A stretch of 64,000 nucleotides of DNA, taken from the NCBI RefSeq assembly GCF_000213175.1, contig NW_009799179.1, positions 6,867,981 to 6,931,980 on the forward strand, read 5' to 3'. Origin of the DNA: Neurospora tetrasperma FGSC 2508. Lineage: Eukaryota > Ascomycota > Sordariomycetes > Sordariales > Sordariaceae. The translations under genes were made by a program, and so were the position numbers. The notes beneath the pieces are model-generated. The model had not been told where the DNA came from. It worked only from the letters and a program-made list of their open reading frames with translations, and ran no database searches. Shown piece by piece: positions 36,269-50,345 of this stretch (its first letter is position 1; each line of letters opens with the position of its first letter).

Positions 36269-37558
36269 TTACCAAGAAGGCTTCTCTCGCCGATAAACCC
36301 CCCACCAAAACCCAACACGATCAGTCTCATCCGTGTCTCCCTCGCCCCAATCGTCCTCACCAGAAGCGATAGCATCCTCGACTAACGTCAGGGGACTGCT
36401 TGCTTGTTCCAGTTTGCAACGGAGAGACTTGGTCAAGCCCTTCGTGGTCTCGTCTCTCTGGGGCACCATGACCAATAATCTGGCGTCACTCTCAAGGGAG
36501 AGCTGTTCATTGATGGCGGAGGAGAGGAGTTCCGGGTGATGGTCATCGTAGAGGGGATCCGCTACAATGATGAGCTGTTGGACGAAGTCAGTAACGGCTT
36601 TCTTAAACTGACAACACATTGCTGTCATATTCATAAATGAACGTCAAACTGACCTTGTAGCGGTTTAACTCCCTAAAGCGCGGATGAGTTTCCTCCTCAT
36701 AGTCATCGCTGCCCCAGGTCAACGCAGCCGCCTCGACTCTTCCCCCGCGCGCTTCCACTGTTTCCCGGTTGAGCTCAGCATTGTGCGAGAGGTTGGGGAT
36801 GATATTGGGTAGGTCGGTCAGGGTCACGTCGGCCTTCCAGAGACAGGCGGCCGCTATACCCAGAAGGCCGGTGCCAGACCCGAGCTCCAGTACGTCAAGA
36901 GGCTCGTCTCCTAGGAAGAGGTGCGCCAAGGGACCAGCCGAAAATTGCGGGAGAAGCTGGGCGAGAACGTACGATGATCCCCAGGTTTTGAGACCGAGGG
37001 AATCGCCAGTCAGGGGAGGCTCGCGAATGGCTAGGTCGAAGTCGCTGCCGCTTTCAGACGACACATTCTTCTCATCCCGGAAGGGCCATCGGCGTATGAT
37101 TTCGCCCATTGCTACAAGATGCGGAAAACCCCATAAATCATCAATACTACCGTTCATTCACACCATCCAATCGCTTCATGAGACCTTTCATATCCACCCC
37201 TTCTGGGACGACCCAAAGTCCCCTCTCCCTCTACGAACTCTTTGCACATACCTGTCCGACCACACCTCTCCGACAACCGCCTACTAGCCTCCTCCCAGAT
37301 GTCCTCCCGCTGTTCGTCGCTGTCGAGCCATGGCAAGCCGCTCTTGATAATGGATGAGAGGAACGAGATGATCTCTTGCCGGTTGAAGGCCATCTCGGCC
37401 ATGCTAGCCGCTTGCGCCTTGAGAATTTCTTCCCGAGACTCCTTGAGCCCCCAGATACGAGGCTCTTGACGGAGACGCTGAAGAACATCGAGGAGCGTGG
37501 CGTAGGCTGGCTTCTGCCAGAGATGAGGGAGCTCCTCGGGTGTTGGGGATACCGTCAT
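36269..37558 (-). CDS. rrg1: Rrg1-type protein-lysine N-methyltransferase (family 16)
   Basis: Seven-beta-strand SAM-dependent methyltransferase of family 16, closest in my reading to fission yeast Rrg1; substrate unknown. Three exons give 356 aa: 37252-37558, 36654-37111 and 36269-36574 (TAA). Introns are 140 nt (GTATGT) and 79 nt (GTCAGT, with a TACTGAC branch). The N-terminal helical part contains RLSERCGRTAMGEIIRRWPF across the first junction. The catalytic fold shows GLKTWGSSYVLAQLL (about 142), motif I VLELGSGTGLLGIAAA (about 176-191), VTLTDLPNII, then LIIVADPLYDDHHPELL after the second junction and a C-terminal GFWWGVYRRE. The ADPLYD motif corresponds to the DxxY-type motif of this family. 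ATG at 37558 is chosen because upstream codons encode only hydrophobic, low-complexity sequence. Confidence 0.86.
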
Positions 37559-40500
37559 CTTCAAGTTGTTGATTCGTTCGGCTCGGGAAGGAAAGGCCAA
37601 GAGAGGACAGGGCGGTAGGTACTGTAGTGTAGGAGGTGGATAAAGCGAGAGACTGAGATAGGAGAGAGACACGGCGAAGAAGGAAACGAAGTCGATGAAA
37701 GTGAAGAAGCAAGAAAGAGATAAGATAAAATGTTTAAGGACGACGGACAAAGATGTGAATAGATCGTTTGGGTTGTATCTTCATGCTATCAAACATACGC
37801 CTAGGTACCCCTACCCAAAAAGTGTCTCACCATGTCAGCTTTTTTTTTTTTTTTTTTTTTCCCACTCGCCTTTCCCCGTTCTAGCGCGGCAAACCTGGGG
37901 AATTTGGGAACGTGAGAGGTCATCACAAAAACCGGGGGACGGTCTGGCCGGTCCCTGTCACCCTGTGAACGTTGTTCCCTCTAGGGGCAACATGCCCCGG
38001 AACCTGTGAAAACGACGGGTGAGGCCGTGATAGGACCAGGGTCGCAGGCGGTGGCCCCCACACCCATGATGTTTCGCTTTTCTTTAAGGAACCCGACGTT
38101 GCTGGTGCCTCTTTGTTCTGGGTCCTCTTCATGTCCCGGTTTCTCAAGTGAACGACGCGAGTGGCACTAAGTTCAGACAAGGATTCTTAGATCGGTGGAG
38201 ACAGTCCCGCCAAGTGCTTGACGCAGGACTCCATGGATGGCAAGGGTCATCCATCCGCCATCAACTCGATAAAGTTATCAGTGCGCCAAGCCCCAGGCGG
38301 CAGCAGCTGCCCGCTTGCTCAGCATCCGCAATTCTGGGTGGACCTTTGGGACAAAGCGTACATCTCATTGGACGAGCCTCCAACGGCACAGAGCCTCAAT
38401 TCTTTTTCTCTTATAACCCCAAACAATTTTCTGGGACTGTTCCACTTTCCTCTCTTTTTCCCTTTTTTCCTCTCCTCGTGAAGCCTCGTCCTCTTCAACG
38501 CTGCGTTTCTATGCTACGAACGGAGAGACTCGCGCAAGCGTGTCTTTCACACCTTTTTCCTTCGGGAAAACACTTTCTACCAGGCATATGAGAAATTCGG
38601 AGAAATCGCTTCACCTTCAGCCCATAATCATCAGGTCCACCTGGTGTTTGGCTCTGCCGGCAACGGTCTGCGCGTGATCCTCGCGTCTGTAATTGGCATC
38701 AGAAAAGCAGGGCGCTGAGCTCCTCTGGTCGCTTGCGATCGGGGAGAGTTTCAGCGTTTCCTCTGGGAGGGCCATTACGAAGCTTGTGAATGAAATCACT
38801 TGAGTGCAATACGCAGCGTGCATGCCCGTTACTCCCCTTTCGAGGGGAGGATGGACTGCACAATTCGATTCCGATTACTCTGTTGAGGACGAGGTTTCAC
38901 CACCCCTTTCATTGCAAACTTGGGCTGCGAGCTCAGGATGCGAGGAAGAACTAGTTTGTTACTTGTCACCCTTCTCCTACGTTGAAGCGATATACACCTT
39001 CGTCATCTACTCATAGCGCCCTACAACCAAACAACGAAGGGAATCATGCACAACACCTCGACATCGGCCTGGGTACTACGGGGTCCACTCAAGTCTGCTT
39101 CACGAGCTCCGTCGATAGCTTCGTCAACAAAACAACATTGCTGACCCCCCGTTCTGCTTCCATTCACAACTATTACCCCACTCGGAAACTGTCATCCGGA
39201 ACCCCGTCATGACGTTTGTCTCCCGTAGGCCGTGCTTTCGGGTTGAGAAGCGCCTGTTGGTGTGTCGATGCTGCTTGTCAACCAGCTGTCCTCTGGCTCT
39301 TCGAGCTCTAATGGCGGAAGTGGTTCGCAAGCCTGTCGCAAGTCAGTCGCCCGTCTGTTGCTCTTTCGATCAGCTGAACCATATCCCATGTCCTCGTAGA
39401 AGATACACGACCCTTTGAGCTGTGCGGACTCAAATCCTGCCGTTTTGTATTTGCTTTCTAACGATGTTGCGGTCGTTGTAATCGTCTGCGCCCTGCGTGC
39501 CGAGGGCTTATTTGTCATTCTGGCAGCTTGCAGTTCATCGTATGCTGGTCGCGCCTTTCTTTGAGCACAGCTGCGTGAGGCCAGGTATCTCAGCCCCCGC
39601 AATGGTTTTTTGTTCGTAATAAGCGAGTATGGGTGGCCTGCGTTCTGACGGTTGGTGTCAAATTGCTGTGGGCTCACCACTCAGCGGCACAGAGACCCGC
39701 GTTATCGTCGTAGCAAAACGCGGTCGATGCCGAAGCGGACGCAAACTTATGCCATTCGTATCTATATTCGGTGTAACGGACAGGAGATGTGCTTGAGGTT
39801 TGGAAAACGGGCCCAAAGCCACCGATCATCCTACCTTCCTTTCCTCCTCACCGTCAACAGATGGAGGGTGCCTGAAGTGACCTAAATGGTCAACTCATAA
39901 AGCCGATATGGTTTTTATCGTATCTTTCTACCTGAATTCGGCAGCGTATCTGTCCACTATCGTTGTCATGGCCTTTCATGCATGTCGTGGTGTGCTGTGC
40001 TGATCTCAGATTGCATGTCATCTTTAACTACGACCATACATACCTCTGACACTCGCTTCATATGAAAGGAGCAGATGTTGAACTTCACTTGTACTTCCCT
40101 CCGTCGGTTCTCCTTAACATCCATGAACATCAATTATTCTCTAATCTCCAAATGCGTGTGACATTTCAACAATACGGACGCACAGGCAATGAGTAAACCA
40201 ACATTATTGACGTGGAACTGAGCATATGGCGGCGAACAATGTTTCATCAAAATCAAGATACAAGCGAAACATCACTGGCCAGCTTTGGTGATGTTGTTTA
40301 AGGCCACAAAATCCAAGATCACGCCCCGATGCACCCGCCCTTTGTTCCACCTCCTCCCCCAACAAGTCAAGGAGGTATGGGTATATAACGTCCGAATCAT
40401 TCCGGTTATAAATCAAGGCTACAGTTTCACAAAGGAACAGCCACCAAGCGCCTGACACCAGGATTTCCAGAGTCAAGGTAGTAAACAGTGACAGACATGT

Positions 40501-41024
40501 TCAAAATTAAGGATTTCTTTCCAAGAGAAAAAGTACAGAATGGCAGTTCATCCTCGATATGAAAACCGTGTTGGTTCGCTAAATGGCCAATCGAGGAATG
40601 TTGGACGCTCACATAGTTGATGTCCAAGGCCATGTTGTTGTGTTGTAGATAGGTCTACGAAGGAGGTAGCTTGCTTCCAAGTAGACGACAAATCCATCTA
40701 TTCTGCCCGTTATGTGGGCTATTGATGTGAGCCAGAGGCGGTTTTATGTTGAGAAGTGGGCTAGTGCCTTGACACGTTCGACCATGGCCGTGACCCTTGA
40801 TGCCAACACGGCAAAGGGACGAGTTGGTTGCTGAAATCGTAGGTTGGGTATTGTCTGTATCCCGCCTGCTTGTAATTGAAGCGGTTTATATCTGCAAAGG
40901 CCTCCAAGACCACCCAACTGTGCTCGATATTGAGGCGAATATGCGAGAAGGTCGAAGTGTATCGGCGAGGATCTACCGCATCGTGCCCAGGTTCTTCAGT
41001 TCCAGTAACTAGTTAAAGCAGCTT
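37559..41024. other. Non-coding stretch between two minus-strand genes
   Basis: About 3.5 kb holding the rrg1 promoter, a 22-base T tract at about 37839-37860, and no gene I can support; frames up to 157 codons overlap and lack motifs. Confidence 0.5.
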
Positions 41025-43527
41025 TCAAACCGTAACAGACGCATTCTTTCTGCTGTCAGCATCCTCAATCTGAAAGCCAAACACAAGCCTAAAGAGATCT
41101 TTTAAAAACCCGTATTGTCCAGATCTCATCGTCATCCAGTTGACACTCTTCGCAATTTCGATGGCGCTGATGCGCTTCCCTCGAGGCGGAAGACTAGCGG
41201 AGGATCGGAATGCGGAATCGGTCAGCACCAGATTCTTGTAGTTTTGCAATAACGTGGCATGCATCGGTAACGAGCCGAAAGATCCCATAGGCAAGCTTTT
41301 GACAAATGTTTGCAAGGCCGCAGAACCGCCTTTACCGTCCACTGCCGCAGTTTCCCGACTGAAACCGATGTTCATGGCAGCTTTGACTATCAGAACTTTG
41401 ATGCGGGTGATGTTCATGTCGTCAATGGTGGCAGTAGCAGTGGTGGCGGTGCTAGAAGTGTGTTGACTGCTCTGACTATATCCCGAAAGATTCGAGGCAC
41501 TGCTCGACCAGCGCCCCCCACGCGAGTCGCTGCGGTCGTTCGATGGCCCGAGTACCATGATGTTAGGCATCTGGGGGCTGGCATCTGGCGAGACTGGTGT
41601 GTCTTCAAACTCGGTGACTGGGGTTTCGGGTATAATTGCCTTTTGCCGTGGTCGATCTGTAAGGTCGCTGAGGCTCCGGAGGCTTTCACGTTTCGAGCGG
41701 ATTGAGGCGCGGCTGCCGGCATTAGATCGGGAATCGGACTGGTGGTTGGATGAGAGGTTTTGTAGCCCATAGCTTCCAGGGGAGAAGAAGTTGATGTGGC
41801 TCGGTCGGGGTGTTCCTCGATCAGGTCGGATCTGCGTCCAACCCTCCCGGAAGATATCGCACAACTCCCAGCACGCCTGGACTGCGGATCCTAAAAGCTC
41901 TGCATCAGGGGCTTTTCCGTCACGACGGTTTTGCCGAAGGCTAAACAACATCTCCGCCAACGCCCAGCAAGCTCGAAGAAGCAGGTCCGTCTCTTCGGGG
42001 GAATCGTTTCGTTGCTTCATGAGTCGGTGACATAATGTGATGTAAAAGTCCAAGGTCCTCTCCCTAAACGCCTCGGGAAGGCTTCGAGTGTCTTGAGCGC
42101 TATACAGACTGTGTAACGTGTTAGCAACTGTAATGAGCATGATAAGACAAGATTTCCTTACTGGTTATTTAACTCAAAGCTTACTCTTAATATTGAGTCA
42201 GCCACCTCGTCTTGCTTTTGTCGCACATCGAACAATGACTGGCAAAAGTCGCGGCAAAGATCTAGGTTAGTCCGGGCAATGTTGTGAGACTCGGGATAAT
42301 CATTTCTGCTCTGATAAAGTCTTTTGCAGAGTTTCCAACAGCTCTTCCACGCTTTCTCATGAGCGTCCGGGGTACCAGAGCTGTTGAATACACGTTCACG
42401 GTGTATGGAACTGAGGTTCGCAAGAGTATTGCAAAGTGTCCAGCACTCTTCTAGAGCTGCTGAAAGGGCCTGAATCTCCGTCTGTTCGCTCGGTGTGGTT
42501 TCGGCAGTGAGGAAATCATCGGCATCTTCGTATCGCTCATCCCCTTCGTGGCTTTCTGGTATGACTGTAAATAATCAGCCGGGTGCTTCTGAGCAAGTGA
42601 AATGTGTATACTCACGTTCTAAGCTACTCGCTGTGCTAGATCTTAATCTGGAAGTCTCGTTTGCAAAGACATCTTCCAACTTCTGAGCCTGGGGTGTCGG
42701 TGCATCCAAGCCAAATGCTACCGGCTTCACGTTCGTGTTGACAATCGGGAGGGAGCGAGTCGGGGGGGATTGTGCCTAGGTTTTGATTAGCAATATTTCC
42801 ATTACTAAAGCAGGCATTATGCATACTGCCGAGGCTTCGCTGGCCGGAGGACTAATAGTGCTACTTTCCGCGCTGGCAGCGCTGATAGATCTCGAGAGGC
42901 TTGATCTGGAATAACTATCATTGGATTTCTGTCCCCAATTCGAGTCAACATTACATTCTATCCATGTTAATGTGTGCGTGCAAACGTACCCAATTCTCGA
43001 AGCTTGGTGGCGCATGTATCACAGAGACAACCTCATCACCCATGGGTTTCCGTATGTGGTCCGGTAGATTCGTCCGTAGCATCATAAGCTTCTTTCGTCA
43101 GCATCGGAGATTGGGCTCAATATCACGCCAGGAGGCTGGACTAACCGACTGATGACCATGCTGCCCTTGCCCTTGCCCAGCATGTTCTTCTGCCTCGTCG
43201 TCTTCGATCTCTGTGGTCTCGGTACCATTTGATGTCACCGGAGATGGGCCAACAATGTCGCTAGTTGGACTTAGGAGTAGATGTGCCGAGTTGGGTCTGA
43301 TGTAGGAAGTAGGGCGTAGTGACTGAGAATCGGAGGCCGAGGAGGAGCTGAAGTTGAAAGAGTCAGTTAGTATGACTGGGCTGGAAATCGATAGAGAGGG
43401 AGTCGTACGCCATATACTGAGCAGGCAGCGGGGAATCTGGACCCGCCGAGAGTGACATCTCTGTGTATGGGGAGTAGATGGATTGAAAACTTCCAGTCGA
43501 TGATCTCAAGGGTGCCTCAAGAGCCAT
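41025..43527 (-). CDS. Conserved fungal protein of unknown function (possibly DUF7624)
   Basis: Seven exons give 722 aa, every splice in frame: 43409-43527, 43146-43347, 42990-43088, 42827-42928, 42616-42775, 42162-42564 and 41025-42108. Donors are GTACGA, GTTAGT, GTACGT, GTATGC, GTGAGT and GTAAGG. The N-terminal third is Ser/Pro-rich and disordered, with a conserved island LMMLRTNLPDHIRKPMGDEV (exon 3). The middle is helical with many Trp/Cys (LEECWTLCNTL, KAWKSCWKLCKRL). A phospho-site-like linker contains PETPVTEFEDTPVSPDASP. The C-terminus is globular: ITRIKVLIVKAAMNIGFSR, LQTFVKSLPMGSFG, ATLLQNYKNLVL, QYGFLKDLFRLVFGF. I recall similar proteins under DUF7624, but that label is uncertain. 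No catalytic motif, signal peptide or membrane segment is visible. Confidence 0.82.
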
Positions 43528-44692
43528 TGCTGAGTATGGTCGCAATGGCTAATCCGCACTGCAAGCCAGAGGAGCCCTCAACACAAGGTTCGCGCTGGCC
43601 TTCCGAGAACGTCCAACGGGAGCTACCAGAGGAGTCGTGTAGGCCTGTGTGAGCTCCAGTCGTCGTTGACAACACACTCGGTGCGGCCAAAAATCTCGTG
43701 AGGATAGACCACACTGTGCAGCTGCGTCCTAAGCGGTGATACAGGATATGCTGTCGCCGTCTATTGGCTGTTGCTATCAGGTCGATGGAATGCGCGGCGG
43801 TTCGAGCTGCTCGTGGACAAGAAGGAAGCTCAGCACTTGAAGCTCAAGGTCAAGCTGATATATGTGGTGTGCAAGTTGGTGATGGATATTGATCCCTTGA
43901 GGCAGTCTGGAGGCAGGCGTACTTGAAGGGAACAATTGTTTTCAAGCTCTTTCAACCTTGTGCGGCTCAGGAATGGGTCCAAGGACAATCCAGCCACGGG
44001 CCGACCAGAAGATGCGACCTTGGAGGCTTGTTTGCAAGTCGGGTACCGGCGATGCTGGCACCGAAGATGGAGGCTCGGTTCGATCTGTTTTTGGAAATAG
44101 GTACTCTTTGGGTCTTTCAAGGCGGCCGAGGTGCTGTGCTAGGTTTGCGACTCGCGGATCGCAATCTAAGTTCCAACTGAAGGACTGGGCGACGATGGGC
44201 GAAGATGGTGCTTCTGGAAAAGGAAGAAACAACGAAACAAACCACAGAGATGAAACGAATGGTAGAAACAAAGAGCCGACAGAATGGTTGCCAGAGGGAA
44301 AAAAAATAAACAAAATCTACGTAATGATAGATCAAGCCGGCCCAGTTCTTTCTCTTCCACTCAGCGCCGAGTCTTGCTGGGTTCCATGTCGTTCAGGTGG
44401 GAGAGTAATGGGACGGGCAGCCAGTGAGAAGACTGGACGGAATGGAATAGGTACTCGGCTACTGTACGATCTGGCCGGGGCTTTGGTGCACTTTTGAGGG
44501 TTTGTGAGGGGAGAAACGCCGCCTGCGCTTAAGACAAGAAGCTGGATTCGCTGTAACCTCACGGGCAGCCAAGCGGAGAGAGCCGGCAGCCCAAAGAGGT
44601 GAAAGAGATGGAGGTTCAGGCTGCTGGCAGCGGGAAGAGTCCCCGCCAGTGGGAGGTTCGGTGCGGGCTTCCACCCTTCCAGGGCAGCGTCC
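43528..44692. other. 5' flank of the DUF7624-like gene up to the large element
   Basis: About 1.2 kb of normal base composition with no recognisable gene. It ends at the 9-bp duplication of the large AT-rich element, showing that the RIP-like composition does not spread into this flank. Confidence 0.55.
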
Positions 44693-44701
44693 ACTCGACT
44701 C
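44693..44701 (+). repeat. 9-bp target-site duplication ACTCGACTC, left
   Basis: Identical to 58376-58384. Each copy sits exactly 9 bases outside the first base of the shared inverted-repeat core. Confidence 0.78.
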
Positions 44702-44710
44702 GAGCACCCA

Positions 44711-44773
44711 GATCACCTCACACATGGGTCTAACCTCGGATCACACACGGAGCGCCAAGACTATACCAAGACA
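44711..44773 (+). repeat. Left inverted repeat of the large element
   Basis: Starts GATCACCTCACACATGGGTC. Its reverse complement is found at 58304-58366 with 56 of 63 matches, the first 30 perfect. GC content is normal, in contrast to the interior. Confidence 0.92.
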
Positions 44774-44980
44774 TTTGCCCTATACCGTAAGCAGAACTGA
44801 GCCGATACCGGATTCCTTAATAATTATACTAAACCCATCCTCTTATTATTATTGAGTATACCGTACAATGAGAACCTATCCCAGACTGATCCTAAATTAA
44901 TCTTCAAAATAGTAAATAATTTACTATACTGTGAAATAAGACTATGACTTACTATACTAGGCCGTAATATACAAACGTAT

Positions 44981-45024
44981 CCCGGACTAGTCTGGGACTA
45001 GTTACGGATTAGTCCCACACTAGT
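44981..45024 (+). repeat. 11-bp tandem repeat, four units
   Basis: Four consecutive 11-mers ending in CTAGT or TTAGT: CCCGGACTAGT, CTGGGACTAGT, TACGGATTAGT, CCCACACTAGT. Clearest of many such short arrays in the element. Confidence 0.85.
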
Positions 45025-48000
45025 TCCTAAATTTATTATATTAAAGTTTTAAGAAAATGAGGCCTATATACTATATTTGTATAAATAGTAAATTCTATAA
45101 AGTTTCATATATAGTAAAAGTATTAACAAATAAATATTTAGTTTTACTTTTGGTTTTTATTAACTATATATTAATTATAAAATCTCCTAGGTAAGTTTTT
45201 TTATTATATTTTAGTTATATTAATTGTAAAATAGTAATTTATTATAAGGATAACTTATATTTTATAGATATAAGAATATTATTTATATAATATATATAGT
45301 AAATAGATTAAAAAATACAAATTTGAAGTTAACTAATATAATAAAATTTAAATATATATATTGAAATCTAAAATATATAATCTACTGAATATAATTTAAA
45401 GTTTATTATACAAATTAAGATACTATATTATTAAATAAGAAGAAATATAGATTGAAGGTCAATATAATAAATATTTACTATATAAAATATTTAATTTATA
45501 GTTTTAATAAAAATATTAAAATAAAAACCTGATTTATATATTAAGTTAGAATATAAAGAAATAATTAATATTATTATACTTTTTAAGATTAATAAGAGTA
45601 ATATACTAAATTTAATATACTATAAATTATAATGATATATAGAATTGGCTTAATATTTTAATTATTATACTATTAAGTTCCTTATTCTTTTGAATTATAA
45701 AAAGCGAAATTCGATATATAAGTTTAATATAAAAAAGTTAAGAAATTTCAGGTTTAAGTACTTTTATATAATATTAAATCTTTACATTATACTTAACAAG
45801 AAAAAGAATTATATTTATAAAATATAAAAACTAATTGTATTATATATTTTATTTAAAAAATATATATCGTTTTCGTATTATTAAATATATTAAGTAAGTA
45901 AAAAATAACTACGTAGATTATAAGTAAAGAAAAGAATAAATAAATAAGTATAAATTCTAGGATAAGAAACAGAACTCACTTAAATAAGATATTCAAAATA
46001 ATTATAAATAAATCTAAGACTAGTTTATAGTTAAAAGCGTTATAGTATTAATAATAATATATATAAATTAATAAAGATTAATATTGGATGAATTTAATTT
46101 TAGACAAGTAAATTAGAATTTATATAAAAAGGTTATATTATATTAGAAACTTCGTACTTAGGGAGAATTAAAAGGAATTATATATTATTAGAATATAAAG
46201 AATATTAATAAATTAAAATTGAGAGACTTAATTTAAATTTTTATAAGAGATTTGATAAGTAATATTAAGTTTATATATATTAAGTCAATTTGGGTTTATA
46301 AAATAATAATAATTAAACTCGTATATATATTTACAAATAAGTTGGAAGTATAAATATTATTATATTTATTTATTACATTCGACTGTAGAATAAAAAAAAC
46401 TTTGTAGATTATAATATTATTTAATTATAAAGAATTATTAATAGAAGTATTATAGTAAACTAACTATATTAATATATAAAAGTAAAACAAAAGGTTTAAT
46501 TTTAATTAACTAATAAAATACAATCTTTTAAAAGAATGAAAAGTCTTTTATAATTAATAAATTGATAGTAGTATAAGAAGAGATTTCTATATTTTGAATA
46601 AGTAATATAAATAGGATAGAAATATATAATATAACATAAATATATTGAAAGTTAATAATTTATATATTATAAAATATAATTATTTAAATAGTATAAATGA
46701 AAATAATTAGTATATAATATATACAGAAGACATATAATAAATATAATATAGAAAAGCAAGTAACTAATTAAGCTAAATCTTTGTAGATTAATCTTTAATT
46801 AATCCTCTATTAATCCTTTAATTTATTTTAAAATGGATTGCAAAAAAAAACTTTATTTTTATTATTATTATATTTATATACTTTATTAAAAGTCAAATAA
46901 CGTACTATATAATAGGTGACGTAATTCAAATTACTCTCACCGCTTTTACTTATATAATCTAATTTTTTTTACTACTTTTAGTAGAATCTACCTTATATAA
47001 ATCTCTATTTCTAATTCTAAACTTCCTCCTTCTTTCTTCTTTTAACTAACTTTAAATCTATTAGTAGTACGTATGAGATATTTATCAGATTCTTTTCAGA
47101 TTTTTTTTGGAAATTTTTATAATTTTAAAAAATTTTTTTTTTTTTTTATATACTGATTCTTAACTACAGGACCAATTCTCAACCAATTTAAAATTAAACT
47201 ACGACACATTCCGAACTAATCTACAAAATAACTAATAATTACTCTAAAGAACAATTATACTTAGACTATAAAACCTTAGTAAATCGCCCGGCTAATTTAC
47301 TCCCCTTCCTATTTAATAAAGTAAATTTAATTTTATAATAATTTATAATTTATTTAGGATTAATCCTCAACCTATTTAGAATAGCGAAATTTAATTTATA
47401 GTTAGCGAAGTCTTTTACTACTTCGCTAAGCCCGGTAGTACTATATACTCTAATAAAGTACGTAGGACTAATTCCCAATTAATTTTAAATTAGTTCTAAA
47501 TTAGTATATTACTAATTCAGTTTTATTTTTAGTATAATTAGAGTAATATTTCAAATTTAAAAAAATATATAATAAAGTATATAATAGCTAGAGGTACTAA
47601 AGTTATTATTAAGGCTAGTAGTATTAGCGGCCTTAATTTAAAGGAGAATAAGAGTTTGAAGAGTATATAATTAATTATAGATTAATTTTTAATTAGTTTG
47701 AAACTAATTCCCTATAGTTTTCTATTGTAATTTTATAGCGAGAATTTCCCGTACGGACAATGATAATTCTAAAACTAGTTTTAGATTGGTCTTATCCCTA
47801 CCTTTCCGTCCGAAGAAGGGTAAAGAATTTATTAAAAAGCGTTTAGCTATTAATAAAAATAATAATAAGGGTAAAGAGGAGGAGGATAATAAAGAGGAGG
47901 ATATTATATTTCCTTCCCTGGCTAAAAAGGTTAAAATTACTTAGCCGGCCGTACTTTATACTAATAAATATATTATAAATTTTAAACTAACTTTAAATTA

Positions 48001-49319
48001 ATTTTTAATTAATCCCGGATTTATTACTAATTAATTTCGTTTAACCTTCGTACATATAAATAAAGCGCACTTTTATTTAAATTTAATTTAATAAGCCTTT
48101 AAACGCCGAAATAAAAGTTTAGAAATATATTAGTTATACTTATATAAATACTAATAAATATAAATAAAATTAGTTTTAGACCTATCCTTAACCTATTTAT
48201 AATTAATATAAAATTAATTTAAACCCGCTTCCCGAACGCCTAATTGAAAACGAAGATAAGGGTAAGGAATTATATTCGGTTTAGGATTTTTTTACCTTCA
48301 ATACAAATAAGAAAGACCGCCTTACTAGTATTCTAACAGCTAAAGCCGATATTATAGAGGTTGAGGATTAAATACGTTCGGGATTTATTTTGGATTAATC
48401 TTGGGTATTTAGGTTATATATAGCCAATTTATAATAAACTATACCTAGATTAATAATAATTATTATAAGTAATAGTTCTAGACTAAAGGGTTATATCTAA
48501 TTATAATTTCTAACATGTATTAATAATGAAATTTTAATATTAAAAATTGTTTTCTAAATAATTTTGAAAATATGGAATAAAGGGAAAACTATTATATAAA
48601 ATATAAAAATAGGTATATAAAGATAATTTAATTTTTAAAAAATATATTATAATTTAAAATTAAATACGTTATAATAAACGGTAGTAATAAATATTATATA
48701 TTTATAATTAAATTACTAATATAAAAGAATATATTTGAAAACTAAATAATCTTTAAGTAATTACTTAAAGTATATTATATTTATAGCTTCTAAACGTATA
48801 ACCCCTTAATTATTAAACTTATATATAATAATAAATATTTATTATATATAAAATTGTAGATATCGTTATCATATCTATTTAATTAGTATTTATATAAATT
48901 TAATTTAAGTAAATTCTTTTATAAAAATATATACTAAATTAATTTAAGATCAATTTGTGATAAATTTATAGTATAAATATAGTATTTAATGTATATAGGG
49001 ATTTAAATACTTATTCCAATTATATAAAGGTAATTTTCCACAATTAAATAATTTCTTATATTTCTATTATTTATATTATAAATATATTAAAGTTTAGAAA
49101 TATTATATAGTATAAGTATTTATATAAATCAAAATTAAACTTCTTATATTCTTATTATATAGTATTACTTAATAGTTTAAAATAGTTAATTATATATTAC
49201 TTTATCTATTATATACTTATAATATATAAAATTTAATAAAGAAATATAGTATAAATTTATAATAATTCTATTAATAATAAGTATAAAAATAAATATTACT
49301 TATTTAAAAGATAGAAAAT

Positions 49320-50345
49320 AATATACTTTATATTAATCTCGGACTTATTTAAAGTTATTACTTTTATAAAAAAGTTAAAAGTAGTACGCTATATATTAAT
49401 CTTTATCTTATATATAACTAGTTAAAAAAGATAATTATTATTTTTATATAAAAATAAAGAGTATTATATTTTAAATTAAATTCGGAGTAATTTAGAACTA
49501 ATTAAGAAGATAATTATTATTTTTATAAAATAAGTAAAGGGTAATACGTCCTAAACTAATCTTAGACCTGTCTAAAATTAGTTGAGAAGATAATTATTAT
49601 TTTTATAAAAAGGTAAGGGTTAATACGTTCCGAATAGGTTCTAGACCTATCCTAAATTAATTAGTAATATACTAATCTCGGGTTTATTTAAAATTATTAT
49701 TTTTATATAAAAGTTAAAATTAATATACTCTATATTAATTTGGAACTTATAAAGGTACTACTTTTAAAAGAATTATTATTTTTATATAAAGGTAGAAATT
49801 CTTTAAATAAAAGGGTAAAATATAATATATTCTAAACTAATTTAAAACTTATCCTAAACTAAATAAGAAAATATAAATTACTTTTTAAAAAGGTAAAGAG
49901 TAATATACTCTAAAATACTCTCTAATTTAAATAGAATTAATTATAAGAATATTTTATATTTCTATAAAAACGTAAATAGTAATATATTCCAAATTAATTT
50001 TAGATTTTTCTAAAATTAATTAATAAAATAATTATTATTTACAGAATAATATAAAGAGGAAGACAATCCGTACTAAGCTTGGACCTATCTAGGATTAATC
50101 GAAAAAATAAATATTATTTTTATAAGAAGGTAAATAGTAATATATTTCGGACTAGTCTTAGACCGATCTAGAATTAGGTAGGAAGATATTTAATATTCTT
50201 TTATAAAAAGATAATAGGGAAAATACTCCGAATTAGACTTGGATCTATCTAGGATTAATTAATATAATAATTATTATTTTTATAATAAAGTCTTTAGGTA
50301 AAGATACCCCGGACTAATTCCGGACTTGTCTTGGACCGATTAATA
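49320..50345 (+). repeat. Degenerate ~80-bp tandem array
   Basis: About a dozen diverged units of roughly 80 bp. Each unit has a landmark TAATTATTATTTTTATAAAA followed by GGTAA.GGGTAATA and then a GGACTAATCTTAGACC-like segment with 11-bp periodicity. Adjacent landmarks measured at about 49.5 kb and 50.1 kb are 80-81 bases apart. Divergence is mostly transition-type, as expected from RIP. Confidence 0.72.

Noticed and set aside
47811-47945. A residual Lys/Glu/Asp-rich coding-like patch inside the AT-rich element
   Set aside because: Too short and too mutated to assign; it may be a remnant of an element gene but nothing identifies it.
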